Of a DNA stretch of 61,562 bases, positions 14,017 through 22,630 are shown in pieces; positions within the stretch are counted from its first letter, which is position 1, and each line of letters begins with the position of its first letter. Position numbers and translations under genes: made by a program. Source of the stretch: a virus; IMG/VR virus record IMGVR_UViG_3300012936_005865, positions 1 to 61,562 of that record; one strand, 5' to 3'. The notes beneath the pieces are model-generated. The model worked only from the letters and a program-made list of their open reading frames with translations. It searched no databases and was not told the DNA's origin.

Positions 14017-15259
14017 AAAGATAATTAGAAGAATTCTAAATGAAGATTCGGATCTTGCGGTTGATAGAAGTTTAGACAGAGAAATAAAAATGGCGCCTGG
14101 AAGGCTCCGCGGGCCCGAAGGGGAGTTTGGGTGGGCTCAACCAGGAACAAAATTTGGCGGCTCAGACCCAGGAACATTTGGTGTTGTTCGACCTGGTGAC
14201 GAAATGCACGTCTTCGACTTCGATGATACCCTGGGAGAAGGCTTCGGTCCAACTTTGGTAGCTGCAAGTATGAAAATAAATGGCCAGATATTTCCGATAA
14301 CTAATTTCGCAGATGTACTCAAGTCTTTTGGAATACAAGCTCTTACACCCGAGGAGGCAGAAGACCTAGAAGGATTCCGAGATCCAAAACAATCTAATGC
14401 TGTTAAGGTAGTAAAAGGAGAGTATCTTGGTGGCAATGTTCCTGACGAAATAAGGGGTGCACAAGTTGTCACATTGGATACAGCTGCATTTGCCGATTTT
14501 CGATCAAAATTCTCAAAGATAAAATCAGATCAAAATTTAATTGTACCTGCAGAATTCGGTAGAAGAAATATAAAGGCGAACGTAGTAATCGGCGCAAAAG
14601 GGTTTGCCACATATGACATGCTGAAGGGCTCGATTGAGAAGATGAAAAATAAAGCAGATGGATCAATGTTAATAGCGTATGATTTTAGCCCTTCTTTGAC
14701 TCTCGGTGACAATATCGAGAGATATGCAGCAACAAACGACTTGGCTTTGGCTAGTCAAGCCGAAAATGAACCTATAGGTGTTATCACTGCGAGAAAAGGA
14801 GTGTCAGAATTTGATTCTTTTTCTGGTAACAGACCTGTAGCCTTAAATGCAAAAGACATGAGAGATTTTCTTACAAAGGGAGGACTAAAGTGGTCCCCCG
14901 AAAGCATGGATGGTGGTCTTAAGTTTGTTCATGGTGCTGCAGATTACTCAAATGATGGTGGCAAACAAAAAGCCAAATTAGCAAAAGGTGAATGGCTGCG
15001 CCGCGATCAAAAGCATCTTAGATTTTATGACGATGATAAAAGGAACGCTAAAGAAATGAGCGCGTTGTGTGATGATCCGGATATATTGAATCAAAAGAAA
15101 GGCGGAAGCATAAACATATACAGTCAACCTCATGGAGGATTCAAGACACAGATTGGAAATCCTATATTCTCATGCATGATTGAAGGAAAAAAAGAGTATC
15201 TCACCGAGGCGGAGTTCCGAAAAATGATCAGAGAAGTGCTCATAAAGGGGATTAGCTAA
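14000..15259 (+). CDS. HAD-like protein tagged at both ends, 419 aa
   Basis: ATG at 14000 with a ttggagac site. The N-terminus MKNKLRKIIRRILNEDSD and the C-terminus LTEAEFRKMIREVLIKGIS are both tag helices. Between them, HVFDFDDTLGEG (about residues 70-80) is HAD motif I (DxDxT), Gly-Val-Ile-Thr-Ala-Arg is a candidate motif II, and Arg-Phe-Tyr-Asp-Asp-Asp-x-x-Asn is motif IV. That supports a HAD phosphatase or phosphotransferase. The insert of about 200 residues between motifs is unusual. Substrate unknown; it could be packaged with the genome. Confidence 0.72.
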   Translation: MKNKLRKIIRRILNEDSDLAVDRSLDREIKMAPGRLRGPEGEFGWAQPGTKFGGSDPGTFGVVRPGDEMHVFDFDDTLGEGFGPTLVAASMKINGQIFPITNFADVLKSFGIQALTPEEAEDLEGFRDPKQSNAVKVVKGEYLGGNVPDEIRGAQVVTLDTAAFADFRSKFSKIKSDQNLIVPAEFGRRNIKANVVIGAKGFATYDMLKGSIEKMKNKADGSMLIAYDFSPSLTLGDNIERYAATNDLALASQAENEPIGVITARKGVSEFDSFSGNRPVALNAKDMRDFLTKGGLKWSPESMDGGLKFVHGAADYSNDGGKQKAKLAKGEWLRRDQKHLRFYDDDKRNAKEMSALCDDPDILNQKKGGSINIYSQPHGGFKTQIGNPIFSCMIEGKKEYLTEAEFRKMIREVLIKGIS

Positions 15260-16128
15260 TGATTTTTTCAATATATAAAGAAAAATTATCGCAGCTGTTA
15301 TTTGAAGAAATGGCTGGATTCCATGGTTTCAAGATGACCCCTAAGGCCATGAAAGGAATAGATTTATGTTCTGTGGATCCATTCGACCCGAATACGGCAC
15401 CAGATTCTAGAGGATGTCCTCAATTTACCGACGAAGCCGAAGTGTCTGATGGAGACATTGATGAAGCCGTGCGGTACTTGAATAAAGTAAAACCGACAGA
15501 GTTAATAGCTTATTCTCGTGGCACAAGCGTGTTAATTCACGCCCTAGGAAACCCGGAACTTAAACACGTTCCTGGAAGCCTTTTCTTCATAGCACCGGCT
15601 TGGAAACGTTGGGGAAGTAACTATGATTCTGGGCTGGCTGGGCAAAATATGAAAAAAGCAACGTGCCGAGTTGTTATAGGCTGTTGTGACCACAAAGTGC
15701 CTGTAAAACACGCAAAAGAATTAGCTGACTTTGCCGGTGTACAACTAGAAATACTGTTGGGATATGATCATGTTTTAGGAAAAGATTTATTCAAAGGAAA
15801 ATCAAAATATTTTAGTTCTTCAAATCCTACCGACGTCGATGATCAGGCAAAACAAAAATTACTAGATGTTATTAAATCTTACAATATCGGTTCGTCTAAG
15901 AAAAATTCCCCTGCACGAGTAAAATCAGGAGGTCTCGGATTTATATGGGACGGGCTGAAGGGAGAAACCGTTCCTTTTCCCGGTGGGGATCTTCCCGAAT
16001 GGGGAAATAAGTCTTTTGCTACACCGGAACAATTGATCCAACAAATAGAGACATGCCATGGCAAAAAAACACCACAAAAAGAATCAAGGCTATACAAAAG
16101 TCCTCTTGCTAGAGCAATCTTTTCTTGA
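15259..16128 (+). CDS. tagged alpha/beta hydrolase-like protein, 289 aa
   Basis: The N-terminus MIFSIYKEKLSQLLFEEMAG is a helix ending Leu-Phe-Glu. Leu-Ile-Ala-Tyr-Ser-Arg-Gly-Thr (about residue 95) is a nucleophile elbow. Asp in Gly-Cys-Cys-Asp-His-Lys-Val-Pro and His in Gly-Tyr-Asp-His-Val-Leu-Gly complete a plausible Ser-Asp-His triad in the correct order. A Pro/Gly-rich tail follows. It starts in a TAATG with the HAD gene, so the two enzymes are co-translated. Esterase or peptidase activity is inferred only from the triad. Confidence 0.68.
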   Translation: MIFSIYKEKLSQLLFEEMAGFHGFKMTPKAMKGIDLCSVDPFDPNTAPDSRGCPQFTDEAEVSDGDIDEAVRYLNKVKPTELIAYSRGTSVLIHALGNPELKHVPGSLFFIAPAWKRWGSNYDSGLAGQNMKKATCRVVIGCCDHKVPVKHAKELADFAGVQLEILLGYDHVLGKDLFKGKSKYFSSSNPTDVDDQAKQKLLDVIKSYNIGSSKKNSPARVKSGGLGFIWDGLKGETVPFPGGDLPEWGNKSFATPEQLIQQIETCHGKKTPQKESRLYKSPLARAIFS

Positions 16129-17344
16129 AAGTATATTTGGCGGATTTTTTGACTTTCTGAGGAATATTTCTACGAATTCAAAGAAATTTACCAATGATAA
16201 TTACAGAAGCTTTAGAAAAAATACAGCTTCTAAAGTTTCTAATGTCAAGCAATATTTTGAATGGCTAAATGAAAATCTTCCATTGGAAGAGGAAGAATTA
16301 TATTACATTCCCGATGATGGCATTGAGCCTTCTGATTTTTCAGATGAAGACTTTATATCGCCTTTTGTTTATGGAATTAGTTCAATCAAAAATTTTAGCA
16401 GCATACTTTCCGAAAGGGAAGGAAACTGGAATTCAGAATTTGTCGGCGATGACTCCGCTGTATTTGATGCTATTTTGTGTAGTTCAATAATGGATTCCAG
16501 AAATGAAAAACAGGTGTACAAAAGGCTAGCCGATAACAAAATAGATATAAATGATGTTTCCAATGTGATAATAAATAAAAAAGAATTGGAAAAAGGAATT
16601 AAGTCCGCGCAACAATTTCAGTCAATTTTAGCAGACTTCTTTGCGTGTGTGGCTTTATTTGCCAAAACTATAGAGTATATTGAAGAAGCAAAACAAACCG
16701 CTAGAAGCATCGATGAATTGTTTATGAAAGATGAAAATTTAAATTTTTTATCAAAAGATGGGTTCAGGCGCTTCAGAAAAAAAATGGATTCTTGTTTTAA
16801 ATTTGCAAGCGGTCTATCTGTTTCTTTTGGCGATATAACCAATAGAATTAGAGATAAAATGCCTCCAGAATATGGGGATTTTGAAATGTCCGAAGAGGAT
16901 TGGAAAAAGCAATCAGAGAATATTCCGGAAGAATTTTGGGAAATGGACATTCGTATAAAAGATAATCTAATCTCCATAGAGGATGACGTAGATAAAATAA
17001 GAACTAATTTATTAAAATATATTGATACATTTTCAGATTCTTTTATCTACAATGATGTGAATTATGAAATAGAAGATTATTGCAATTTGGAAGCCGATAT
17101 TTGCGATCTGTTTCTTCGGCAAAAAGAATACGAGGATGACCTAAGAGAAAAAAGAGCTGCTGGAGAAGAAGCGCAATATCTTATCGATATTGTCAACGAA
17201 ATTAGAAAAGATAAACTGCAAAAAGAAAAAGAGATAGAAACATTCAAAGGAAAATATTCATCGATGATAAAAGAAGCAAAGCTTATCAGAAATTGTATTA
17301 AAAATATTTTACAAGAAAATTTTACACTTAGAGGTATTTTTTGA
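16058..17344 (+). CDS. coiled-coil protein with C-terminal tag, 428 aa
   Basis: A long acidic, helical protein. The first ATG (16058) overlaps the upstream gene by 71 nt and lacks a clear ribosome binding site, so the true start may be further in. Residues 5-12 are basic (HHKKNQGY). Strong coiled coil is expected at about residues 180-235 and 350-410. The C-terminus EAKLIRNCIKNILQENF resembles the tag helix, with Ile-Leu-Gln-Glu. Its stop overlaps the next TTG start. Confidence 0.65.
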   Translation: MAKKHHKKNQGYTKVLLLEQSFLESIFGGFFDFLRNISTNSKKFTNDNYRSFRKNTASKVSNVKQYFEWLNENLPLEEEELYYIPDDGIEPSDFSDEDFISPFVYGISSIKNFSSILSEREGNWNSEFVGDDSAVFDAILCSSIMDSRNEKQVYKRLADNKIDINDVSNVIINKKELEKGIKSAQQFQSILADFFACVALFAKTIEYIEEAKQTARSIDELFMKDENLNFLSKDGFRRFRKKMDSCFKFASGLSVSFGDITNRIRDKMPPEYGDFEMSEEDWKKQSENIPEEFWEMDIRIKDNLISIEDDVDKIRTNLLKYIDTFSDSFIYNDVNYEIEDYCNLEADICDLFLRQKEYEDDLREKRAAGEEAQYLIDIVNEIRKDKLQKEKEIETFKGKYSSMIKEAKLIRNCIKNILQENFTLRGIF

Positions 17345-17538
17345 TTGGGTATTTATTATATAATAATCTGGACAGTAAGTCCAGCGGGATTATCACATCA
17401 GAAACTATAGAAAGCGGATACGTTTATTTGTCTGTTTTTTGTGTGCAAGATTATTCGTTAAGTTTTTTAGTTAGAAAAGACATAATTTTTAATTCTAATA
17501 TATGGAGCCTGATAAAGGTAAGGGATCGCAAAAAGTGA
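17341..17538 (+). CDS. small beta-rich protein with TTG start, 65 aa
   Basis: TTG at 17341 overlaps the upstream TGA. The product MIGYLLYNNLDS, Ser-Gly-Ile-Ile-Thr-Ser, then Val-Tyr-Leu-Ser-Val-Phe and Ser-Leu-Ile-Lys-Val-Arg is a small barrel-like pattern similar to the MKxGDLV family. The end overlaps the next gene by 4 nt (GTGA). Confidence 0.5.
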   Translation: MIGYLLYNNLDSKSSGIITSETIESGYVYLSVFCVQDYSLSFLVRKDIIFNSNIWSLIKVRDRKK

Positions 17539-17786
17539 AAAAATCCAACGTTATTAAATCTCTATCAATAATGAAGCAGACAGACACTGATCTTTTTTAT
17601 TCGGAGGCTTTATATATTTCAAAATGTATAAAAGAAAAAAAAGATTACTACGGAATGAATCCAGAAGATTTGATTTTGATACTCGAGGACATTTGTGGAT
17701 TACATCCTTCCAGAGTAAAAAGAGAAGACCTACCACAACATAGAAGCGTAAGAAAAATTATCAGAGAAATACTTCGTAATAATTAG
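17535..17786 (+). CDS. small protein with C-terminal tag, 83 aa
   Basis: I choose GTG 17535 because it forms a GTGA overlap with the upstream stop; an ATG at 17502 is in frame but has no ribosome binding site. The body is polar and helical, with Leu-Ile-Leu-Ile-Leu-Glu-Asp. The last 15 residues, HRSVRKIIREILRNN, are the recurring tag helix placed at the C-terminus. Function unknown. Confidence 0.6.
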   Translation: MKKSNVIKSLSIMKQTDTDLFYSEALYISKCIKEKKDYYGMNPEDLILILEDICGLHPSRVKREDLPQHRSVRKIIREILRNN

Positions 17787-17847
17787 GTAAAATATAATTC
17801 CTCCAATACTTAAATTTAGGGAACGTTAGTTGGGGGAGATATGATAT

Positions 17848-19425
17848 ATGTTATGGGCCGCAGTTTTATTTACTTTGTTTTTTGCTTGTAGTGACAACAC
17901 TCTGGTCAAGGTTATTGACTCAAAACCCGAGATCATGGTACATCCGAATGAGTTATTTTTTGGCCACATTAGATCTGGTGATGAGATAGGACAAGAGTTA
18001 TTCTCTATTATCAACGTTGGCAATGCTACCTTACATGCAGAACCAATACTGATGGATGGTAGTACAAGATATAGTATACCTGAATTTAATAATTCTGAGA
18101 TGACAATTGAACCTGGCGAAGTACTCGACGTTATTGTTGACTACAACCCAAAAACCTTTGAGCACAACGGAGCCGTAGTAAAGGTAATCTCAAACGACGA
18201 AGAAAACGAAGAATTATTCGTGTTAATGGAAGGCTATGGTGACGCACCAAAGATTAGTGTAGATCCAATATCTGTCGACTATGGTAACATATCTATTGGC
18301 TGCGATAACGAATACCGGGTTACAATAGAAAATATAGGCAATCTTGAATTACAGATTGATGATGTAGTACAGATGGCTACTCTTCCAAACGATATTGATA
18401 TTGAATACGGAAGTCTGCCAGAACCACCTTGGAATATGTTGCCAGAAGAACAGATTGATTTGTTGGTCAAGTATATACCATCAGATGTTGGCAACGATGA
18501 AAGCAACGTAAAAATCACTAGTAACGACCCACAAAAACCAGAAGTGGAACTGACTCAGGTTGGCAAGGGAGATATAGAACACTGGATAATTGAGGAGTGG
18601 ATTCAAGAAGAAGAAAAGTCGTACGACGTTTTGTGGATAATAGACAACAGCGGCTCCATGAGAGGATTTCAGACCAGATTGTCACAAAATATGTTGGACT
18701 TCGTTAATCAGTTTACCTATCCTGGAAACGTTGATTTTCGTATGGGGTTTATTACAACAGATAATGCATCCCTGGTAGCTCCGTATATAGACAATAGCAC
18801 AACAAATCCGGCGACAGTAGCTTCGACAGTGGTTGACAACATTGGGATCAGTGGCAGTGGAAATGAAAAAGGACTAGAAAAGGCTCTTGAAGCGGTTATT
18901 GGGTTCTACAACACTGGCAAATTTATGAGAGAGGATTCTGATCTGATCTTAATTTTTGTTTCTGATGAACGTGATAATTCTCCTCTTCCTCATACTCATT
19001 ACATTAATGAACTTCAAAATTATAAACCTCTCGAACAGATAAAAGCGTACGCAGTCATTGGAGATCCTCCGTCTGGATGTAACAGTTCTTGGGGTGGACA
19101 ATTTGGAGGCAACGCGCAATACGGCGGTGGATACTACGACATATCTTCGTATTATGGCGGAGATTGGTATTCCATTTGCGAATATGATTGGGCTGTCAGC
19201 ATGACATCCCTAGCAATGGATATTACTATTCAATCTGCCTTTTATTTCACTAAACCTGACCCAATTATTGAAACGATCGAAGTTTATGTTAATGGACAAA
19301 TAGTTACGAGTGGCTGGGAATATGATGAGATCGAGAATCGAGTTTTATTCGATAGCAACAGCGTGCCTAGCTCTGGCCAAACAATAAGGATAGAATACGC
19401 GACTTATGGCTGTGGCGATCAATAA
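17848..19425 (+). CDS. exported lipoprotein with ASH-like repeats and a VWA domain, 525 aa
   Basis: The N-terminus MLWAAVLFTLFFACSDN is a signal peptide with a lipobox-like Phe-Phe-Ala-Cys. Two or more ASH/choice-of-anchor-D-like repeats follow (about residues 30-130 and 130-230), recognisable by FGHIRSGDE, LFSIINVGNATLH and YGNISIGC. From about residue 255, Val-Leu-Trp-Ile-Ile-Asp-Asn-Ser-Gly-Ser-Met is a VWA MIDAS (DxSxS). A Gly/Tyr-rich loop and a final beta domain come after it. Such lipoproteins are common in myxobacteria-like hosts and rare in phages. It is probably surface-exposed, perhaps altering the cell surface or excluding other phages. Ribosome binding site gggggaga. Confidence 0.75.
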   Translation: MLWAAVLFTLFFACSDNTLVKVIDSKPEIMVHPNELFFGHIRSGDEIGQELFSIINVGNATLHAEPILMDGSTRYSIPEFNNSEMTIEPGEVLDVIVDYNPKTFEHNGAVVKVISNDEENEELFVLMEGYGDAPKISVDPISVDYGNISIGCDNEYRVTIENIGNLELQIDDVVQMATLPNDIDIEYGSLPEPPWNMLPEEQIDLLVKYIPSDVGNDESNVKITSNDPQKPEVELTQVGKGDIEHWIIEEWIQEEEKSYDVLWIIDNSGSMRGFQTRLSQNMLDFVNQFTYPGNVDFRMGFITTDNASLVAPYIDNSTTNPATVASTVVDNIGISGSGNEKGLEKALEAVIGFYNTGKFMREDSDLILIFVSDERDNSPLPHTHYINELQNYKPLEQIKAYAVIGDPPSGCNSSWGGQFGGNAQYGGGYYDISSYYGGDWYSICEYDWAVSMTSLAMDITIQSAFYFTKPDPIIETIEVYVNGQIVTSGWEYDEIENRVLFDSNSVPSSGQTIRIEYATYGCGDQ

Positions 19426-19919
19426 TGAAATTATTTTTTGCAATCTTAGCCGGGATTATTATCGGTGGTGGCGCCGGTCTAGGAATATTTTATCACCATG
19501 AATTAACAAATTTTCGAGCTGCGTCTTGGAAATACCCTCCTATAGTTGTTGATTGTACTTTTGGAACATTGAAAGAAGAAAGAATCAATGACGCAATAAA
19601 TTATTGGGATAACATAGATCATAAAATTGGATTTGTAGAAATGAACCCTTCTTCCGAAGTCTGTTCAAAGGACCAGATTCACGGATTTATTATTATTAAA
19701 AATGCTGAACTTGATTGGCCAACCTTGGGGAAAACTTTGCGTAAAGGAGCCAGGATAGGTACAGTCGATTCTGCGATAATCGAGCTTTCTATAGGTAATG
19801 CAAACATGCCAAAACTATTAGAACACGAGCTAGGACACGCATTTGGTTACAATCACTTAGATATTGATGGCCATATTATGAATTCAAGTTATGATTATTC
19901 CGGATACGATTTTTATTAA
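19425..19919 (+). CDS. membrane-anchored metzincin metalloprotease, 164 aa
   Basis: Begins in a TAATG with the lipoprotein gene. Residues 1-22 form a Gly-rich hydrophobic anchor or signal. The zinc motif His134-Glu135-x-x-His138-x-x-x-x-x-His144 (HELGHAFGYNH) and the Met-turn Ile-Met152-Asn are typical of metzincins. At 164 residues this is a minimal catalytic domain. It is likely outside the cytoplasm with the VWA lipoprotein, possibly processing it or host surface proteins. Unusual in a phage. Confidence 0.78.
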   Translation: MKLFFAILAGIIIGGGAGLGIFYHHELTNFRAASWKYPPIVVDCTFGTLKEERINDAINYWDNIDHKIGFVEMNPSSEVCSKDQIHGFIIIKNAELDWPTLGKTLRKGARIGTVDSAIIELSIGNANMPKLLEHELGHAFGYNHLDIDGHIMNSSYDYSGYDFY

Positions 19920-21731
19920 CTAGAAATTGTATATCGCGTCGTAGTGACTATAAAGATCAGATATTTCACTTGCAGTTAAAGCACGATTAAAAATAGCTAC
20001 AACTGCTATCTCTCCTTCATAATCTGCGCCGCTACCTCTAGATTTACCAATGTAGTTTTGAGATCGGTCACCGCTAGTTGGAAGATATGTGTAAGAATTA
20101 GTTGTAATTAAACTTCCGTTACGATAAAACTTTGCATAAGATCCATCGGTTGTAACCACATAATTTGCCAGTGTGTTGTTCAAAATTATGTTTGATGATG
20201 TTCCTCGTTTAGAGGGGTCGTAATATTCTAACGTCATGTTGGAAGTAGATTGATTGCGACCAACATTGAAATGGTTACCACCGACACTAAAATCTACAAG
20301 TCTTTCCCAATGTTGTCCGTTTCCTAAATCTGCGACAAAAAAGAACGTAGCTCCACTTGAAAAATCAGAGAAACCAGTAGGCAATGTTACATGTTGGCCA
20401 CTGGTACCATCAAACTCAAACCACTTGTCAGTTCCATTCCAAGTAGGTGAATTAACCAAGGTTCCATTCTTTGAGTTGGATGATATGTCTGTCCATGTTG
20501 TGCCAGAACCGTTGTAGCTATTTGTGTCAGACGCATCTAAGAAAACTAAGCAATTATTTGGAATAGAAACGCCAGCACCGCCGCCTCCGCTAGGAGCAGC
20601 AACGAAAATAGTATTTGAAAACCTTGCAAAAACATTATAAGTATCTGACCTTCTTGTTATTTTATAATCCACAGTATCAGTTTTATTAACAGAAGCTGTA
20701 GGGTGCGCTGTTCCTTCCCAATATATGTTTGATCCTGTGCTGTCAACTTTAAAAGCTTCCGGCAAATAACCAGTGCCACCTTGTGTAAGAATTAAACTAC
20801 CTTCAGTAATCTGATTGTTTTGCATGTTTAAGTTTGTAAAGTTGGGTGTAAAGTTTCCTGCTATACTTGTATGATAAAAGAAATTAGAATTAGTACAATC
20901 ATGTACAACTTCTCCGGACGCATTTGTTATATCATTTAACGTGTTCAGAACAGAGTTTCCGCTAGACGGATCAGTCCAGCTCAAAACTCCGGCGCCATCT
21001 GTTTTTAAGACTTGATTATTGTTTCCGTCATTATTAGGCAAAGTTAATGTGTAAGATGCAGCCGCACTGTGAGGTGGTCCCTTTATAATTACGCCATGCG
21101 AGTTAGTTTCGCAATTTAACTTAAATTGCCCTGCTCCTTTAGTTGCATTACCTTTGAATACAACAACACCTGATCCATTAGGATCTAGATTAATATTGCT
21201 GTTGTTAGTTGTGTCAATGTCGCCTACTTCTAAAGTGCCTGACACAACGATATCGCCGCCAAAGACAGAAATTCCTTCGGTGCCGCTTTTTGAACCGGAG
21301 ACAAAAAATACGACGTCTGCCGGTAGATCAGTAGCAGATTCATTACTGTTGCTCTGCCCAACTTCAAACTTAACTTTTCCATCGTCAAATACTCTTACGG
21401 GAAAAGTGTATGGATCACCTCCTTGATTTGTTCGTTGTTGTATATAAAAATCGGCGCCTCTGCCGGCCGATATGTAAAGATGTTCTGCTTGCTGATATGC
21501 AAAATATGCGTTATATGATGTTCCATCGTTAGCATTCTTGAATTGAATAAAACTAATTTCTGATTCGCCTTTTTGGAATATTAGATCTGACCCTCCCGTA
21601 ATTTCAACGTTTCCCGATACGATCAGGGCTTGACCGGTTGATGCGCCTCCTGGTGTTGATGCATCTCCTCCGATAATTGCACCTTCTCCAAATTTCATTG
21701 TTGCAGTGCCCATATTTTTTATTCTTGCCAT
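19920..21731 (-). CDS. fibre-like structural protein with LamG-type lectin domain, 603 aa
   Basis: On the minus strand, with a ctggagaaaat site. The N-terminal 200 residues are low-complexity Gly/Ser/Thr/Asn-rich beta repeats, with modules like VVFFVSGS and FGGDIVVSGTL that also occur in the 1706-residue fibre at 52.8 kb. A GGGGAGV linker (about residue 382) leads to a concanavalin/LamG-like domain (about 390-600: LVFLDASDTNSYN, WTDISSNSKNG, YIGKSRG). This is a receptor- or sugar-binding fibre tip. It lies in an inverted position away from the main fibre operon and ends immediately at the metzincin stop. Confidence 0.78.
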   Translation of the reverse strand: MARIKNMGTATMKFGEGAIIGGDASTPGGASTGQALIVSGNVEITGGSDLIFQKGESEISFIQFKNANDGTSYNAYFAYQQAEHLYISAGRGADFYIQQRTNQGGDPYTFPVRVFDDGKVKFEVGQSNSNESATDLPADVVFFVSGSKSGTEGISVFGGDIVVSGTLEVGDIDTTNNSNINLDPNGSGVVVFKGNATKGAGQFKLNCETNSHGVIIKGPPHSAAASYTLTLPNNDGNNNQVLKTDGAGVLSWTDPSSGNSVLNTLNDITNASGEVVHDCTNSNFFYHTSIAGNFTPNFTNLNMQNNQITEGSLILTQGGTGYLPEAFKVDSTGSNIYWEGTAHPTASVNKTDTVDYKITRRSDTYNVFARFSNTIFVAAPSGGGGAGVSIPNNCLVFLDASDTNSYNGSGTTWTDISSNSKNGTLVNSPTWNGTDKWFEFDGTSGQHVTLPTGFSDFSSGATFFFVADLGNGQHWERLVDFSVGGNHFNVGRNQSTSNMTLEYYDPSKRGTSSNIILNNTLANYVVTTDGSYAKFYRNGSLITTNSYTYLPTSGDRSQNYIGKSRGSGADYEGEIAVVAIFNRALTASEISDLYSHYDAIYNF

Positions 21732-21763
21732 TATTTTCTCCAGAAATCTTTACTAGTATAAAT

Positions 21764-21793
21764 ATTGTAAACAAGGTATTTTTTTGTTACTAT
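21764..21793. promoter_or_regulatory. superimposed divergent promoters
   Basis: Forward: TTGTAA at 21765-21770 and TACTAT at 21788-21793 (17 bp). Reverse: the same region read from the minus strand gives TAGTAA at 21787-21792 and TACAAT at 21764-21769 (17 bp). The -35 of each overlaps the -10 of the other, so the fibre gene and the membrane protein gene would compete for polymerase. Confidence 0.5.
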
Positions 21794-21808
21794 CTTGTTG
21801 GCGGTAAT

Positions 21809-22414
21809 ATGAAAAAATTATTAGGATACTGGGCGGACTTTGATGAGTTCTTAAAAGACCAGCTAATGATAGGGTTGTTTATACAATGCACATGGGCATT
21901 GATATCACCTATAATCCACAAGTTGCAAGGCACTATTTGGACTACAACATACATATCTATTTACCTTATAATGATGAGGTCTGCCGGGCTGGTTGTTCCT
22001 TATTTCAAAGGAACTCATATAAAAATAGCATACAGAATGATTGTTTTTCTTAATATTCTTTATGTTATTGCAACTCTACTTTATTTTTATGACCAGAATA
22101 TATTCTTAATTACTGAATCTTGCCTATCGATTGCTTTCTGCGTAAACTCTGTTCTATTAGGGATTGCATGGGATCTGTATGTGATAAATAACTATGACAA
22201 AACAATCTATGAAAATTTTAAGTACGTTGCAACGTTCAGAGACTCCCTTGGCGGAATCGGTGGTTATTCTACGGTTATAGTGATATATTACTTTTTAGAC
22301 CAAAGACAATCAATGATGTTGTTTATGTTTATGATGCTCTTTGTTCTCTTAATTCAGATAATAAATTACAAAAAACATTACTCAAAAATGGAGATAAAAA
22401 ATGTCGAACCTTAA
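21809..22414 (+). CDS. six-helix integral membrane protein, 201 aa
   Basis: ATG at 21809 after a ggcggta site. Hydrophobic segments are visible near residues 18-36, 47-64, 78-98, 106-124, 150-170 and 172-192, with aromatic residues at the membrane edges. It resembles no transporter I can name. It is the first gene of an operon with a 75-aa protein and thymidine kinase. It may support nucleoside uptake, but this is speculation from context. Confidence 0.68.
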   Translation: MKKLLGYWADFDEFLKDQLMIGLFIQCTWALISPIIHKLQGTIWTTTYISIYLIMMRSAGLVVPYFKGTHIKIAYRMIVFLNILYVIATLLYFYDQNIFLITESCLSIAFCVNSVLLGIAWDLYVINNYDKTIYENFKYVATFRDSLGGIGGYSTVIVIYYFLDQRQSMMLFMFMMLFVLLIQIINYKKHYSKMEIKNVEP

Positions 22415-22628
22415 TTGGTTTTACTCACAAAGGTGGGCTCAAAAAAAATGGGAAAAATTGTTAGAAACAAGAACTGTAAAAATCGTGTGGAAAACCGATG
22501 GAACTGACTTAGATCTTCCGGAAAAGGTTAAGTTGCCAGATGACCTAGATCTTACAGATGGAGCAATTTCTAATTACCTGTCAGACGAATATGGACGATT
22601 AGTCTTGAATTGGACGGTAACGGAGTAA
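22401..22628 (+). CDS. hypothetical protein, 75 aa
   Basis: Overlaps the membrane protein gene by 14 nt; the site is atggagataaaa. It is Trp-rich at the start (LNWFYSQRWAQKKW) and acidic in the middle (KLPDDLDLTDGAI). The pattern of Leu-Pro-Asp-Asp-Leu, helix, Leu-Ser-Asp-Glu-Tyr, strand is familiar from small uncharacterised phage proteins. No function. Confidence 0.62.
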   Translation: MSNLNWFYSQRWAQKKWEKLLETRTVKIVWKTDGTDLDLPEKVKLPDDLDLTDGAISNYLSDEYGRLVLNWTVTE

Positions 22629-22630
22629 AA

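Noticed and set aside
16058-16128. A frameshift between the hydrolase and coiled-coil genes
   Set aside because: The 71-nt overlap is long, but both frames are complete and the downstream gene may simply start later; no evidence of broken domains.
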